Origin: Gnetum montanum
Taxonomy: Eukaryota; Streptophyta; Gnetopsida; Gnetales; Gnetaceae
Reading direction: 5' to 3'
Assembly (NCBI GenBank): GCA_015680685.1
Contig: MNCI01026399.1
Span: forward strand, 1,172,344 to 1,236,343
DNA: 64,000 nucleotides
Shown: in pieces, positions 35,007 through 48,246 of the stretch
How positions within the stretch are numbered: the first letter of the stretch is position 1
Layout: every line of letters begins with the position of its first letter
The notes under the pieces: model-generated
What the model was told of the DNA's origin: nothing
What the model saw: the letters and a program-made list of their open reading frames with translations, nothing else
Database searches by the model: none
Translations under genes and position numbers: made by a program

Positions 35007-36871
35007 CTTGCTACCCAGAATATGCTAAACATTGTAGCGACAGTATGAATTCCAATAAGGCATGTAAAAGATAGTTGAATCAAAAGGCTAGACATGAACA
35101 ATATCCCTCGGTTTGAAGGGGGATATAACTCAGATTTGTAGAACCATCTCCAAGCTTTTCAAGATGCATGTGCCTTACAGAACATAGAAAATGAATGTAA
35201 AAAACTTAAGTCATTTCCAATGACACATTAAAAAAGTAGAAAACTAGTATCGGTCCTTAGAACTAGAATCTATTCGATGATGGAGTATAGTACTTGAGTT
35301 GTTTAATGACAAATACCAAACATACTCTTGAGTGTCCAACTTGAGAAGGAAAATCCATGGATGGAAACAAGGAACACATGAACCATTGGATGTCGCCATT
35401 AGTCGATACTACTCCTTAATGCACATATGTCCTAGCCATAATTATTCTCAACTAGATCAACTTTGCCACATTGTAGATAGGCTTCAATCTAAAAAAAGGA
35501 TAGCCCTTGGTGTATATGCTCAAGGTTGACTATCAGAATTAAGTGCCCATTAGATCCAAAGACTGATTGAGCAGGTAACTAAAAAGGAAGGCTAATTAAG
35601 AAAATGAGAAAGTGCAGAAGAGTATAATTATGATCCTTCCATTTGCAAGTAGGAGGTTTTATTTTGTGATAGTGGGGAAGAATCAACACTTGATGAGGTG
35701 GTGAATAGGAAAGCCTTGCCACTTCAAAAATTTTAATATGAAATTATGACCAAGGTTAATAAGTTATGGGACTCCATTAATAGTAGATTTCAAGCTATCT
35801 TAAAAATTACTAAAGAGTCCAAAGAACAAGATAGTAATCATGAGTGCAAGAGGTGCAAGGAAGTTGAATGTGCCCATCAAAGAGGTAAGGGCAATGTTGT
35901 TGCAATAGAGGAAGTTGCAAGAAGTAAATCAAATGATGATGGTGGGTGCGACATTTGCCATTATGAACATTATAAAGGATGTTGTCCTATTTTGTCATAC
36001 TTATAGGAATCTGGGATGTATGCCTTGAATCTATGACTAGCACAAAGGCAAACACCTAGAATATTACCTTATCCTCAAGGTAATTCTAGGTAGTTTCGCC
36101 ACCCACAACAGTATTATCCAAGTGGAACTCCACTACAATCATATGAGTAGTATCAATAGTGGCAGCAACCACAGTCATGGGTGCTAGCATCACCAAGGCA
36201 ACAGTACCCTTATAGATAACTTGGTCCATATGGGTATTACATTTAGTAGCCCTTGTCTTCACGTGCCTCTTCTAGTCATGTTTCTACTTTCCAACCTCAC
36301 TACTACTCTCCTAATAATTACCAAACTTGTTCTTCACATGAAAGGAGGGATACCACCTTTTACCCTTATCCTCCTCCTGTTCCTACACATCTTTCTCCAT
36401 AGTTTGCATAGCTACCACCTACTCCATCTATATAGGGTGAACTGCCAGCTCAACCACAACAACGTAATGCTACTAGGATAGTTAATTTATAACTGGTTCA
36501 TCAACCAAGTGGTTTGGACATATGATCAAAGAAAGACCTTTCTTCCAACCCCACAGCCCACCTAAGATCTCACCTACACTTATGGTTGATAACCCTATTG
36601 CTTCATCTCCCTCTGTGTCAAAGTCCTTCAAGTCCCCTTCAAACCAAATACTGACCAAGATACATATTGTGATGCTTACTCATGCCATATGTAATTGGAT
36701 CCATGCTGGAAACCTTCCCAGAAAATTAGCCAATCCTGGAAGTCCTCTTATTTATTTTCAGATTGCTAGGAATGAATCATGCAAAGCTCTTCTCGACTTA
36801 GGTTTTAGTGTTAATCTAATTTCTTATGAGATGTATACTATATGGAACCTACCTCCTCTCAAGAAGAGCAA
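35007..36871 (+). pseudogene. gag-pro: gag and protease N-part of Athila-like element D
   Basis: Gag begins about 35094 with MNIPRFEGGYNS and includes SNLRRKIHGWKQGTHEPLD (35332) and a Cys-rich block CDICHYEHYKGCC near 35950. A Gln/Pro-rich stretch follows (36050-36480). The protease starts at about 36640 with PLIYFQIARNESCKALLDLG, where ALLDLGFSVNLIS is the active-site region (usual form ALCDLGASINL). It is broken after LPPLKKSN by the insertion of element C. Its own 5' LTR is absent: LTR3 of the A/B cluster lies immediately upstream. Confidence 0.82.
36867..36871. repeat. Left target-site duplication of element C (AGCAA)
   Basis: AGCAA precedes the 5' LTR; AGAAA (54825-54829) follows the 3' LTR. 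One mismatch. Fragment F (61375-62400, minus) shows the uninterrupted sequence with GCAATAT at this point. Confidence 0.7.
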
Positions 36872-38450
36872 TGAAGCACCACTAATTTCGACCTAGCACT
36901 TTGAAATGAGAATGACTCAAGCCCTTTCGAAGTTTCGGGAGGCAAAATTCAACTAAGGCATGGAACTCACGCCCAGCTTGCTCATCCCGTCAAGCTAGCT
37001 TGCCCTCAGCGTGAGTAACTATAACAGCTTTAGGATCAAGTAAAAAATGGTCAAATCTGAAGCGTGAGTGCAGTGTGAGCAACTTTCAAAAGGTCAAAAC
37101 TGAGTCAAAATGATCGAATTTCCAAGGTGAAAGTCATTCTCAGGGTTCACTATTGACAACTATGGATCCCAGCCTCCAGAATTCTAGAGTTCAAGTCCAA
37201 AAATTGTAGGTATTTGCAGCTCATGCTATGGTCACATTGCACTCATGAGTCCAGCGTGAGCTGCTGAAGGTAGCTTAAAACAAGTCACTTTCAAGCTCAG
37301 TTTCTAATTTTCAGATCACTCTCAGGGTCAACCACAGTCAAACAACAGTTACACTCAAGAATCAAGGTTCAAAAATTAAAATTTGGAGTGAAATGCATCA
37401 TTTTCAAGTCACTCATGCTGAGGACATGCTGGAAGCGTGAGTGTAGTGTGAGTGCAGTGTGAGCATGGTGAGGTCATGCCAGGACAAGATCAACTCACGC
37501 TAGAAATTCTAGTCAAGCTAAGAAGCCTCATACAACCACAGAGCCACTCAGATCGACATCCTGCAGCAGCTAATTTAGAAATCCAGAAGTTTCAAATGAG
37601 CCAGTATCATTTCATTGTACAGTATCATTTCATCGTAAATGTTCATCATTTGTGAGCTTGTCGAGCTCTTACGCTCCGAATTGTATGTGCCATGAGTGTA
37701 AGCTAGCTTGAGTAAGTTATCACATGCTGTAAGATACAATGTACCTAGTAAAAAACGTAGCTTATCCACACACATCCAACTCACATACAACTGTCCATCA
37801 GACATGTGTCACATGATCCGTTTTCCTCTCAGTGTTCACCTGTTGATTCCATCTATGAATTCCGCACCCGAGCCTAGCCAAACCCTATAAATACCCTATC
37901 AACTCACATAAACTCAGACCAGCAATCTTGAAGTTTGATAGCTTAGGAAACTTAGACCAGAAATCCTTGGGCACTCGAGCACACTTGACTCCTAGCATCC
38001 AAGCACATTTGAAACACATTACATCACCTTAGGGCTTGACGCTTGACCTGCCATCCACATGTGCAGCTACGCTTGGACCGGTGCACATCTTTTCTAAGCA
38101 ATACATTATAGTTCATTTTTCCATCCATTATATTGTTTTGCTCTATTTTACGTTCAGTTTACATTTTGTTTATGTCTTGTTTACAATACCAATTTTGTAT
38201 ACGTTTTTGTTCATATTTCGTGTGCATTGTTTACATTTTAAAAAATCAGTTACGATAACCCCAGCGTAAGCCATAGTTTACGCTCGGGGAAGTCCTTGGT
38301 TGATTTGTGTGCATACCATCCAAGGCACTCTACCTTCGTTTTCTTTTCTAGCTTGCTCTTAGGCGAAGGTAGGATCAGCTATGTCTACTCGACGATCTTT
38401 CGGTGTTTGTTTTCCTTTCCAGCCTTACACTGACGATTTAGGTCAGTACA
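36872..38450 (+). repeat. 5' LTR of Tat-family element C (1579 bp)
   Basis: Starts TGAAGCACCACTAATTTC and ends GGTCAGTACA. The 3' copy is 53201-54824. TATAAATA is at 37886-37893. It contains repeated CTCACGCTG/CTCATGCTG motifs in place of the TAGCGTAGC foldbacks of A/B. The LTR end and PBS are alike in layout to A, but the sequence is otherwise largely different. Confidence 0.93.
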
Positions 38451-38456
38451 ATAAAT

Positions 38457-38474
38457 TGGTGCTAGAAGGAGGGC
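38457..38474 (+). promoter_or_regulatory. Primer-binding site of element C
   Basis: TGGTGCTAGAAGGAGGGC, 6 nt after the LTR; identical to the A site except C to T at the fourth base. Confidence 0.75.
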
Positions 38475-38842
38475 CACCTGCAAAATTTTTTACGTTAATC
38501 AAGATTAAAAATCTGCACGGTGCACACTTTAAACTCTGCAACTCCACCATCAAAACCCAAAACAACATACACATGATGAAAGTCTGCCAAGTGATGTTCC
38601 ACCACCACCGCCGATCGTCCACATTGAGCTTCTTCCATCACTTGCCTAGCGTGTCAAACTTGCATGTCAAAGTTCAGCTTGACTTACCCACATAATACCT
38701 CATGCTATAGTTAACTCACGCTACAGCTATACACTATTTTTCAGTCATGCTGCAGTTAACTCACGCTGAAGCTGCTCACACTATTTGTCATGCTGCAGTT
38801 TCTCACGTTCAACTCGTCTAGCCCAGTTTACTCATGTTCACT

Positions 38843-41800
38843 ATGGAATCCTCCCAAATTAACCCAGTGACATTGCTGATCTCTGACTTTGTGGCTGAAA
38901 CCTTGAACCCTGTGACTGCTACGGAATCCATAACTATTATTGAATAGATAAAGCCTCAAGGCCCTACGTGCTAGTCACTCAGGCTATAGGGCAAGGACCC
39001 TACCTATGCAAATCTTACACCTGAATAGTATAACTTCATTTGTGTCAAGATCCAAGCCAACTTGCCTATCGATCATGTAGAGAGGGAAGCGAAGCGAGAC
39101 TATGAACTTATTCACAAAGGAGGTCGTGAGTTCATCCCTTTAGCATTTGATATAATCCCACTATCTTAACACCATCATAAACTCATATCCTAGCTTCTCA
39201 TGGCAAGAAGTCAAGCCTTACAGCCACCTCCAATAGAGCCTCAAGGCAGAGATGAGGAAGATGATTTCGCCATCCAATCTGAACATGGGGATTCATACCA
39301 TACCATTAGTCCCCATGCCCATACAAACCTGTTGTTCCAACCCTTCCTAGAAGAGACTATACTTCCACCACCATCTTCTCTATAGGAAGTACCCACCTCC
39401 ATTCCCATCTTCTCCAAGCTCAACATTCAATCTGACACGTCCACTTCCATCATACCTCTGCAAATACAATCCCAACAACCTCCTCCTCAAACTAATGCAG
39501 GATCAACCTTTTGACCTCAAATAATTGGGATGCCATCGATTATACCAGCTTCCACATCCACCCATTACATACCTCAAGTGCAAATCCAGCAAGCACCATT
39601 GATCACTTCATAACTTGTGGCTGGGCAATGGGTTCCACCAGCTGTTCAACAAAACCTGTCTACTCACTACAACATACCACACCCTGTAGTCTCAACTCCA
39701 AATGTCCTCCCACGGCAACAAACTACAGTCCATCAAGCTCTCTTTCCACAAATGATGCAACAATCAAATCATTACCAACCATCACCAACTCAACCCACTA
39801 GTCTGCCTACCGCCCAAGAGTGGGCAAACAAAAAAAATGATGCACTCATTAGCAGAAGAATTAAAACACCTCAAAACTATAAACACAGAGGAAGTCAAGG
39901 TACTGGACTTCTATCAAGATGATCCAATTGACCCCTCAGTTCCCCTGTTAACCTTGCTTAAAGAAGTCTCATTACCCCACCTAACCAAGTATAATGGAGA
40001 GTGAGATCTAAACGCTCTCCTAGTAACATTTCAAACAGAATGTCTATTACTTCAAGCATGGCCTCATGTAATTCTATGTGTGTTTGCTATGTCCTTAACT
40101 GGAAAAGCCTTAGACTGGTACTGAGCTTTACCCCGTAACTCCATATCTTCTCTAGAGGACTTGTTGCACCAGTTTGTCACCTATTTCAAGTACAATCTAA
40201 AGCCTGAGGCCACATTAGATAGCTTGATTCAGATTAAACAAGCACCCTTAGAGCTAGCACAGAAATTTATCCAAAGGTGGAGTGCAGCCTTGAATGAACT
40301 TCACGAGGCCATCCCTAAAACATATCTGCTTACCATCCTTAAGGCAGCCATGAATGACTTTATTAAGTCAAAGCTTTATGATTTGAAAGCCTGCACATTG
40401 AGCCAAGCATTTGTGCAAAGTAAAGATATAGAAGAGGCAGCACAAACAAGCAATGACCCAGCTTACTCAACCTTTAGGAGCCAACGTACGAGGAAAGATA
40501 AATCCAAAACGATAGTAAGAGCGATAGCAGAGACAGCCCGACCTAACCATCCAGGACAAAAGGGAAAACAACCCAGTGTCCCAAACGGCTATGAAAGAAA
40601 CACACCCACACCTACACCTGAAGCTTCCTCAAATAGAAACACTAACATAGGTCACGCCCCTAAATTTGAAAGAAAAGACCCTACTCAATATACACCCCTA
40701 CCTATGAAGCCTTCATAATTGCTTGATCAACTTCTAAAGGCTGGGTTAATCAAACATAAGCAAATGTCTCCCACGGCATCTCAAAAACATGATAGATTCT
40801 GTGAGTTGGCCAAAAATCTAGCCTTAGCAACAGCCAATGAACCCCCCATTCCAAGAGGCTTTATATTGGATAGGTTTTGTGAATATCACCAAAAGTGTGG
40901 TCATGGGATTGATTACTATTTCACCTTGAAATAGGATATACAATGCATGATTGATAGGGGTGAAGTGGTATTTGATGAGGCAAACCCAGTAAAACCCCAA
41001 AACCAACCTATGGGGGTCTTCAAGGATCCTCTTAATACTAGTGATGCACCATATGTGATTAATACTATCCATGTGGAGAATAGACAGGATGTCCCGTGAA
41101 AACCTTTTGTGATTCGTAGGCCTTCGAAAAACACACCTACCCCAACATCCCCTAAAATCGCTCTCATCATATGCACATCTCTCACATCACAAAAACTATT
41201 CGTCATCTGTGTACCTCCTTCTTTTGCAGCAACAACCACACCATCTGAAAACTGACCCATTTCCTTTGTGATCCAGGTGCCAAAACACCCTGACACACAA
41301 CCCACCTCCATTCCCCCGTGACCTTTACGAGAACGTCTTGCTGATAGACTAACAAGAGAGTGCCTAGAAAGAGAAAACCACGAGCACAAATTAGGACCAC
41401 CAAAACCCACACCGCTAAACACTGTCCCCATGGGTCCGTTCATTAATGAGCCTCATACGAGTCATCAAAATGAGGATAATGTCATAGGTTGTGTCCTGAA
41501 CCCAGCATCCTCAGTTACCAATGGAAAAATTCCTCCACGAGAAATACGAATGTTGGGTTAAATGGACCAAATCTCCATAGACAAGGATGCCCCAAATGGT
41601 AAAGACCTAGCAAGCGCATTGACCTAGGTCACACAAGCCTTGAAACAAAAGAACACTTCTTTAAGTTTGTATGACCTAGTAATGACTTCATTAGTACATT
41701 AAGAAGCTCTCGTACGGATGCTGACTTCGATCCCTGTTAGTGAGGACCTTCCTGCAGATGAACCATCCATTTATGCAGTATTGTCCCCACAACCTCAGGA

Positions 41801-42534
41801 ATCAAAGACTACATCCCTAGAGTTTCATGCTAAGGACATTAAACTAGATGAGAAAACAAGAGAAGTCACCATAGCCCCTATGTTCATAACGATACAGGTT
41901 AATCATTTCAAGATACGTAGGGTGCATGTCAATGATAGTGCGGCAAAAAATGTAATACCTTTTCCCATGATTGAAAAATTGGGACTTACGGAAAAAATAC
42001 AGCCCATGACAACCTCTTTTCTAAAATCCTTCAGTGGTTCTCGTGTTGGGGTGAAAGGTGTGGTTACCTTAGATTTCATAGTCGGGAACTAGTTCCCCAC
42101 GTCAGCTGAATTCATAGTGGTTGATGAAATGCCAAGATTTAACCTGATCCTAGGATGTCCCTGGCTAGCCCAGCTTAGAGCCGTATCCTCACCAATCCAT
42201 CAGGAGATTTACCTACCTTACGAGGACGGTGAAATCATCATATGTGGGGATACAACAGTATCACTCACTTCCTCACATCTTTAGGTAGATCAAGAGTCAG
42301 AAATTGAGTTTGTTGAGCCTAAGCAAGGAACTATGAGCATACCTCAAGGCATGAACCCAATGTTAACTCACAATCCTACTAAAACTGAGGAAGCAAACAC
42401 AAACATAGGAGCCATTCCTACTGATGTCTCTTGGTCAGAATTATCCTTTGACATCACCGATGAAGGGGAAGGTGAGTATAAGATCATACCTACATGCCCA
42501 ACCCCACATGTTAAGCTACAAAAGGTTAAGAGGT
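38843..42534 (+). pseudogene. gag-pro: gag-protease polyprotein of Tat element C, decayed
   Basis: ATG 38843 (MESSQINPVTLLIS) opens a frame aligning with A, including ANLPIDHVEREAKRDYELI. The gag core (39900-40440) is well kept from 40161 (QFVTYFKYNLKPEATLDSL, FIQRWSAALNELHEA, NDFIKSKLYDLK). The linker YTPLPMKPS leads to the Cys/His block FCEYHQKCGHGIDYY (about 40880). The protease (41718-42534) has VNDSAAKNVIPFPMIEKLG as active-site region and FNLILGCPWLAQLR. Stops are fewer than in A, but the frame is broken at several places (40717, 40932, 41096, 42090). Confidence 0.9.
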
Positions 42535-42549
42535 AGCTCAAGAACTAGA

Positions 42550-42800
42550 GAAAATCACCAAATGACCAGAATGACGTTAAACTACCAATCATTCGGTATG
42601 ATGTTAAACGGCCAGCGAACATCTGCAATGACATTAAACTAGCCATGGTCAGACTTTAAAAGCTTCCTAAAACTATTATTTCTTTTGGCCCACTATGGCA
42701 TAAAACTGGTATTCTTTCTTTCTTTTACAATAGATGCAACGGTCCACCATGACTTTAAACTGATGTGAACAGCCCGAAATGGCTTGAAACTAGGATTCAA
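42550..42800 (+). repeat. TTAAAC-type short repeats after protease, element C
   Basis: About seven units with ATGACGTTAAACTACCA or similar, spaced 25-45 bp, equivalent to 10139-10335 in A. The following 42800-43380 is AT-rich and shows no gene. Confidence 0.7.
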
Positions 42801-44787
42801 TGCATCGCAGGTTTACAAACATTCACTATGTTATGTCAAATTTTAGTTACAGTCTTGATCTATGCCTTCTCATTACTTTCTTCTTTTACAAGTGTTGATT
42901 TACGTTTTGTTCCCCCATTTTACATTTGGCTACACACATATGTTTGCGATAATACATGAAAAAGCAAATAAAAAGAGAAAACAAGAAAAATAAAAAAAAT
43001 GATATGTTAATATGGTAGTAAAATCCCAACACTTTATGCCATAACTAAGTCCATGTTATTACATTTGTCAACCATATGTTTCCATCAAACATTCAAAAAT
43101 CCAAAAGATTTAATAGCTAAAGTCTGATTAACAATAAGCTCATGGAGGTGGCTGATCCCCAAGATCCTCTACATCATCTGCTCTTTCTCCACTGGGTCCA
43201 ACTCCATCATTAACATGTCCCTACAAACAGAAAACAGAAAAGAAAACAAAAAATAGGTAAGAGTAGTAAAGGAAATCATAAATGCAAAACTAGAAAAATA
43301 GTAACACTAACAATGAAAACAGCAAAACCATACAAAAATAAATGCCATAATAAAACACTCACAAGTTAGGAGGGCCCTAAGTTGGCCTCCAAACATCATA
43401 GAATCTCTACCTCAGGCACATTTGCCCAATCCTCCTCCAGGCCAAGATCAATGCCAGCTAAGGTTTTACCCTTGTCCACCGATGTCCAGGTAGGATGCTC
43501 AAGAGAGAACATGCTTGTCGAAGCCTTCCCAGAGGTGGTAGTAACGGTTCTCTCGGGAGATCCTTCCACCTTGGTACACTCAATGAACTTGTCATAAGCA
43601 GACCACAAGCCTAACCCATCGATAAACATCTCCATCTGGCGATGTTCAACTGACTCTTCCTTTAACCATTTCCTATATTGATGCTTGTGGTCCTTTCGGT
43701 CTTGGCTCCACTTCTGTACCTTAGTTGCAAAGGATTTTCGATCATGACATTTTCTATTCAGCAAACCCATCTGTGCTCTTTGCTCAACCAGATCCCGTGT
43801 AGCCTGCACTTTGCTGTTCAAAATCGTCCAGTAACGTGCATAGGTGATTTTAGATGTATGCCAAGTGCTATCACCAGATAGTCTAGCAGCAACAAGATTG
43901 TAACAGGATTGGAGATCCCTTTTCTCCTCTCTCTCCTTCGCTAGTGCTTCCTTCAATGAATGAACCTTGTCCCATAAATACTCAACCGAATGCCTACAAG
44001 TCCAGAGCGACTTGGCATTCTGTACGATGCAACCAAAAACTGCATCATACACATTTCTTGGGACTTGCTCAATATTCCCTGGCAGTTCAGGGAGAGGATC
44101 AATGTGAGTAGATTTAGAAGGATCCCACTAGAGCTTGGCACCTGTAGGTGTAGGCACCACACACATGAATCACCTAACATAAAATTGAACGCAAAGAAAA
44201 ATAAAACCAAACACTTAGCATAATAGGCAATGTACACATACCTAGTTTTGGATGAGCTTCTTGTAGGCAAGTGACCACTTCATTAATGATGCCCTTAACA
44301 AAGTCCATTTTGCTAGGCATCTCAGGCCATGCCCTTAGCTAGTTAGTTGATGTGGGACAAGTAGGGGAGGTCACCTTAATCAGAACCTGTGATCTTGACA
44401 CCTCTGCCCCAGATGTATGTGCCTCAAAAATCTCAGCATCTATCTCTAATGCTAGAAATAATCAAAATAATCAAGGACAACACATGAAAATTAAAGGGTA
44501 CAAAAACATGGATTAAGCTAAAAAGAACATACTAAAGAGCCCTTTTCTGTTTAGCTTGGGTGGATCACCAAGCTGCAAAGATCGATCAAAGAAGCCATCA
44601 AAGACATCTCTTTCATCATTTGAATGCCTAAGTGCATCCAAAGCCTTCGCAAGCTTCATCCCCATGACATTTTTCACATCTTCCTTTTGTGAGATGGGAG
44701 TTTCTTCGATCGTTTCTTCTCTTTCATTCACCTCTTCTTCTGGCCTTGTGAGAACCATTGCAGGATCAACCATTGGGGCCAAAGCCT

Positions 44788-44806
44788 CTCTCTCTCTCTC
44801 TCAAGA
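44788..44806. repeat. CT dinucleotide microsatellite
   Basis: A (CT)n run of about 19 bp within the acidic exon region of aORF-C; on the minus strand it encodes alternating Glu-Arg. Confidence 0.85.
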
Positions 44807-44877
44807 TTTTCCTTTGATAATTCCAAAATCTTAGGGTTAGTATGACAGTATATATAATGTATAGGCCAAAAACACAA

Positions 44878-44895
44878 TATATATATATATATATA
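44878..44895. repeat. AT dinucleotide microsatellite
   Basis: An (AT)n run of about 18 bp inside the intron between exons 4 and 5 of aORF-C. Confidence 0.85.
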
Positions 44896-46863
44896 ACAAT
44901 AAAATAAACTACTTACCCTCCATTGGCAGTACAAATCGAATCTTCTTGGCTCTTGGTGGTATCACACCTAGGGCAGGCTCCCTTGGACATTCTTTCCTCT
45001 TCACCTTTATCTTGAACTTTCCAACAGTCTCACCAATCAATTGTTCAGTCCTTTTAATAGACGTGTGCAAGCTAGGTAGTTCCAATCCCAAGCTATCATG
45101 GGAATGATGGGAACGGTTGGCTACACCTCCACTAGTAACTGATACTGATTTCTCAATGTCTTCTGGTGGGTATTGGGATCTAGTGGTGCTAAAAAATGGC
45201 GAATCCAGGGGCGAGACAGTTGTGAACGATCCCTCAAAATATAGCAGTTATCATCATAAACTACTAGGAACTCAGCAAACCTACGTAGGTACCCCGCGAA
45301 GAAAGCAAATGTAAAATGGGATTTGGCGTGCATGTTCGAACATAACCTGATGATCTCCCCACGAAAACCAGATTCAAGAAACTATGCCTAGTTGTAGCGC
45401 ATTCTTATCTCCAAAACTGCACGAATGACATGCACGGACTCAATCCCAAGGTTTCTTCCTTGGGAAAGAGATTTGGGGAATGCTCGTGCCCAGAAGAGAG
45501 GATACAGGAAATTCATCTCCATTGAACAGGTATCATCTCACATGGTAAAGCCCTTAGGACCCCGAGACATGCCTAAGCACTCCTCCAACTCTCTTATGAC
45601 CTGGGCCTCTTTAGTTGCTTTATCTATAGTCACCCTGGCACCATCCATGGGTACACCAAAAAGATCAGAAAGGAACTCAATGCTTAGGTGAAAAGATACC
45701 TTAACTTCTTGAACCGTGTGGTGAAATGGGAAGCATCGTTACTGAAAGAATTAACAATGGTGATCATCTCAGTAGCCAAAATGCTAGGAGTCAAGGCCAT
45801 GAATAAGTCCATCAGACCTACCTGGGTAAGGTGGTTGATGATCAAATCAGAAGATTTCTTCTGCAACCATTTTTGTGATTGCTCTACCTCTTCATATTTC
45901 ATAAAAAGGGTGGCCTTAGTACGCCCTGTTATAATAGTAACTTCTTTGGGGGGGATAGCTGTTGTAAAAACAAGACATAGAGTGAAAAGTTAAAAACATA
46001 GTACACGATAATGCAACAAAAAGAAAATGGAGTCTAGAGTGTGGTCATTTACCATTAGTAAGTGGCATAGGTGGGGTAGGTGCAGGATCAAGTCTTTGAG
46101 GGAAGATTGGCCCATTAGAAGACCAATCCTCGTGTAACCAACCATGAATCTGGTAGTGCTCAAAGGCTCTTGAAAACTACCTATGGTAGTCAACAAGGGC
46201 CACCTTTGTCTGGTCCAACACCGTGGCATGAAGAATGGGGCCCGCCATGAATATCTCTAGTGTTGTGCATGCTAAGGCAAGCCCACCATCATCATCGTGC
46301 ATCCCATGTTCATCAAAATGGGGCTTGAATAGGAAAAAAACATTTACATTTAGATGATGACATAAAATTCAAAAAAGGAATAAAAAATTAAGGTAAGACA
46401 CAAAGGAGCACACCTGTCCACTCTATATATTGTCCTAGGTGGGTTCTGGAATAGAGTGTGCATACATAAGGCTAAGAAAAGCGTGTTGCTATTGTTGTAA
46501 TGAGCATAAGTAGGCAGCTCCCACACACGAGTCAAGGGACGAGTAGATCTAGGACCCTCAACAGGGCCTCCCCCAACCTTAAAAAGTCCCTCATTGATAT
46601 CAGTGATAAAGGCAAGCATGCCTTGTGTAGACCTGGGCAACAGTGTCTCGATGACATCATGAGCCAACTGTTCACTCAGGTGAGACCATATGACCACACT
46701 AAAATTTCACAAGATGAATGACAAAAATGAACTAACATCGGGGTGAAACCATATCACATGAGGCCCAATGTGCATGTCATAGGGAGGTGTGTCTGCTCCA
46801 AAGGGGCCAAACCAAGCAAGTATGCCAAAAAGATCGACCACAAGAAGAGAAGACTTAGGTCCC

Positions 46864-48126
46864 CTGCATACAGCCAAAAACATTTGGTAAGTAAAAGTGC
46901 TAACAATATATCAAAATTCCAAAAATCAAAAATCACATAAATAGATACTTTAAATGCACAGCTTCACCCCATGAGACAAGGACACCAATATCTATTTAGT
47001 GTATCTGACACTCACTGTGGTACATTGAAATCTATTTCACAATAAATCCACACAAGAGTAAAGAGCATAAACACTCGCTGAAGCAAGGTTTAAATCATCA
47101 GTCTCAGGAAAATAATAAACATTAAAATCAAAAAATAACAAACATCTTGGCAAGCGCTTTACATTTTCGTGTCTCAACAAAAAGAACCTAACAACTCACG
47201 CTGCAGCTTCCAAGGGGAAAACTCATGCTGCAGCTTCCAAGGGATAACTCACGTAGTCCACAAACTCATGCTGGGGCCTGTTGCTAAATGACTCATGCTG
47301 GGAGGGCTCATGCTAGGATTTTTCCAGCAAAATTCGCTTTGCTTTCCTCTCCAACACTCACGCTGGGTTCTTTGCATTCTAGCTCACGCTGGGAACCAGC
47401 AACTCACGTTGTAGGGGATCCATTCACCCACGATGCCTATCTCCATGGAACCCACAATGCCTATCCCCCGTAGAACCCTTATCTTGTGCTCACTTTTCCC
47501 CTTTCATTGTTCACATTCACACTAGCCATGTCCTGGCCTGAAGCCTAAGAAAGCTGAAAACCCTGCGGCCCAGGACGCCTAAATAAGTTGAAAACGCTAC
47601 AGCCCAGGAAGCCCCAAAAGCCCAAAAATTTGCAGCTCATGTTGTCCTACCTTACAACCCTTGTGCTCACGCTACTCAAGATGCAGTCAATAATGGATTA
47701 CCATACATTGATGCTACAAAAGAAAAAATTGATGCTGCCAAGCCTACACTCACACCGCCTTTCTCTTCTCCTAGCACTCACGTTGCCAAGAAACCAGGAT
47801 GCCCAAGAAAGCCTGAAAATCCAACCACGCATTCATGCCCTAGACACTCATGCTCAAACCACACATTCACGCCCTAGGCACTCATGCTAAACACCATAAA
47901 AATCAAGAAAATCACAGCCCCAAAATCCCAAAATCCCAGTCAAAAAAATTCTACCCTAGGTAACGTTGTCCACAAAAATGCCGAGAAAAGTAAGAGAAAA
48001 CAAATCTACCTATGCAAGGCCCCATTCCATGTTGGAATCCTGGCTTGGGAGAGACGCTTTAAGAAGCTCTTCACTCTCCTCCACAAACATTAGATTTGCC
48101 TACCTCTTCCCTTTGTCTTAGCTCAC
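46864..48126 (-). other. Presumed first intron of aORF-C with CTCACGCTG iterations
   Basis: Roughly 1.26 kb upstream of the exon at 46863 (acceptor TTTTTGGCTGTATGCAG). It contains about 15 copies of CTCACGCTG or CTCATGCTG on the plus strand, often followed by CAGC. This is the same motif found in the C LTRs. No conserved coding block is seen. Confidence 0.5.
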
Positions 48127-48246
48127 CTTTCCTCTACCCTTGTCCTTCATGGTTGCCTTGCTCATGTTGACGCTAACGCTGTAGCTCACGCTGCAGTATA
48201 AGAACTCACGCTAGCACAAAACCCCCTTCCCTCACTTCAAAATCCT

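Larger units (their letters stand above)
43396..48165 (-). pseudogene. Antisense multi-exon gene in element C (aORF-C)
   Basis: Exons on the minus strand: 46863-46414, 46323-46053, 45958-44917, 44811-44533 (start uncertain), 44451-44242, 44141-43396; a possible first exon at 48165-48127 has an unexpected phase. Donors such as TACTAATG|GTAAATG and GAGG|GTAAGT and the acceptor TTTTTACAACAG are strong. The last exon is an open 218-residue frame: coiled coil (LWDKVHSLKEALAKEREEKR), ITYARYWTILN, RKDHKHQYRKWLKEE, ending EVEIL. Exon 4 has LFMKYEEVEQ and VGLMDLFMALTPS and is 1042 nt as in A. The acidic exon has EEEVNEREETIEET then DRSLQLGDPPKLNRKGLF. Frameshift near 45690 and a stop in exon 3. Unknown function. 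Confidence 0.78.
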
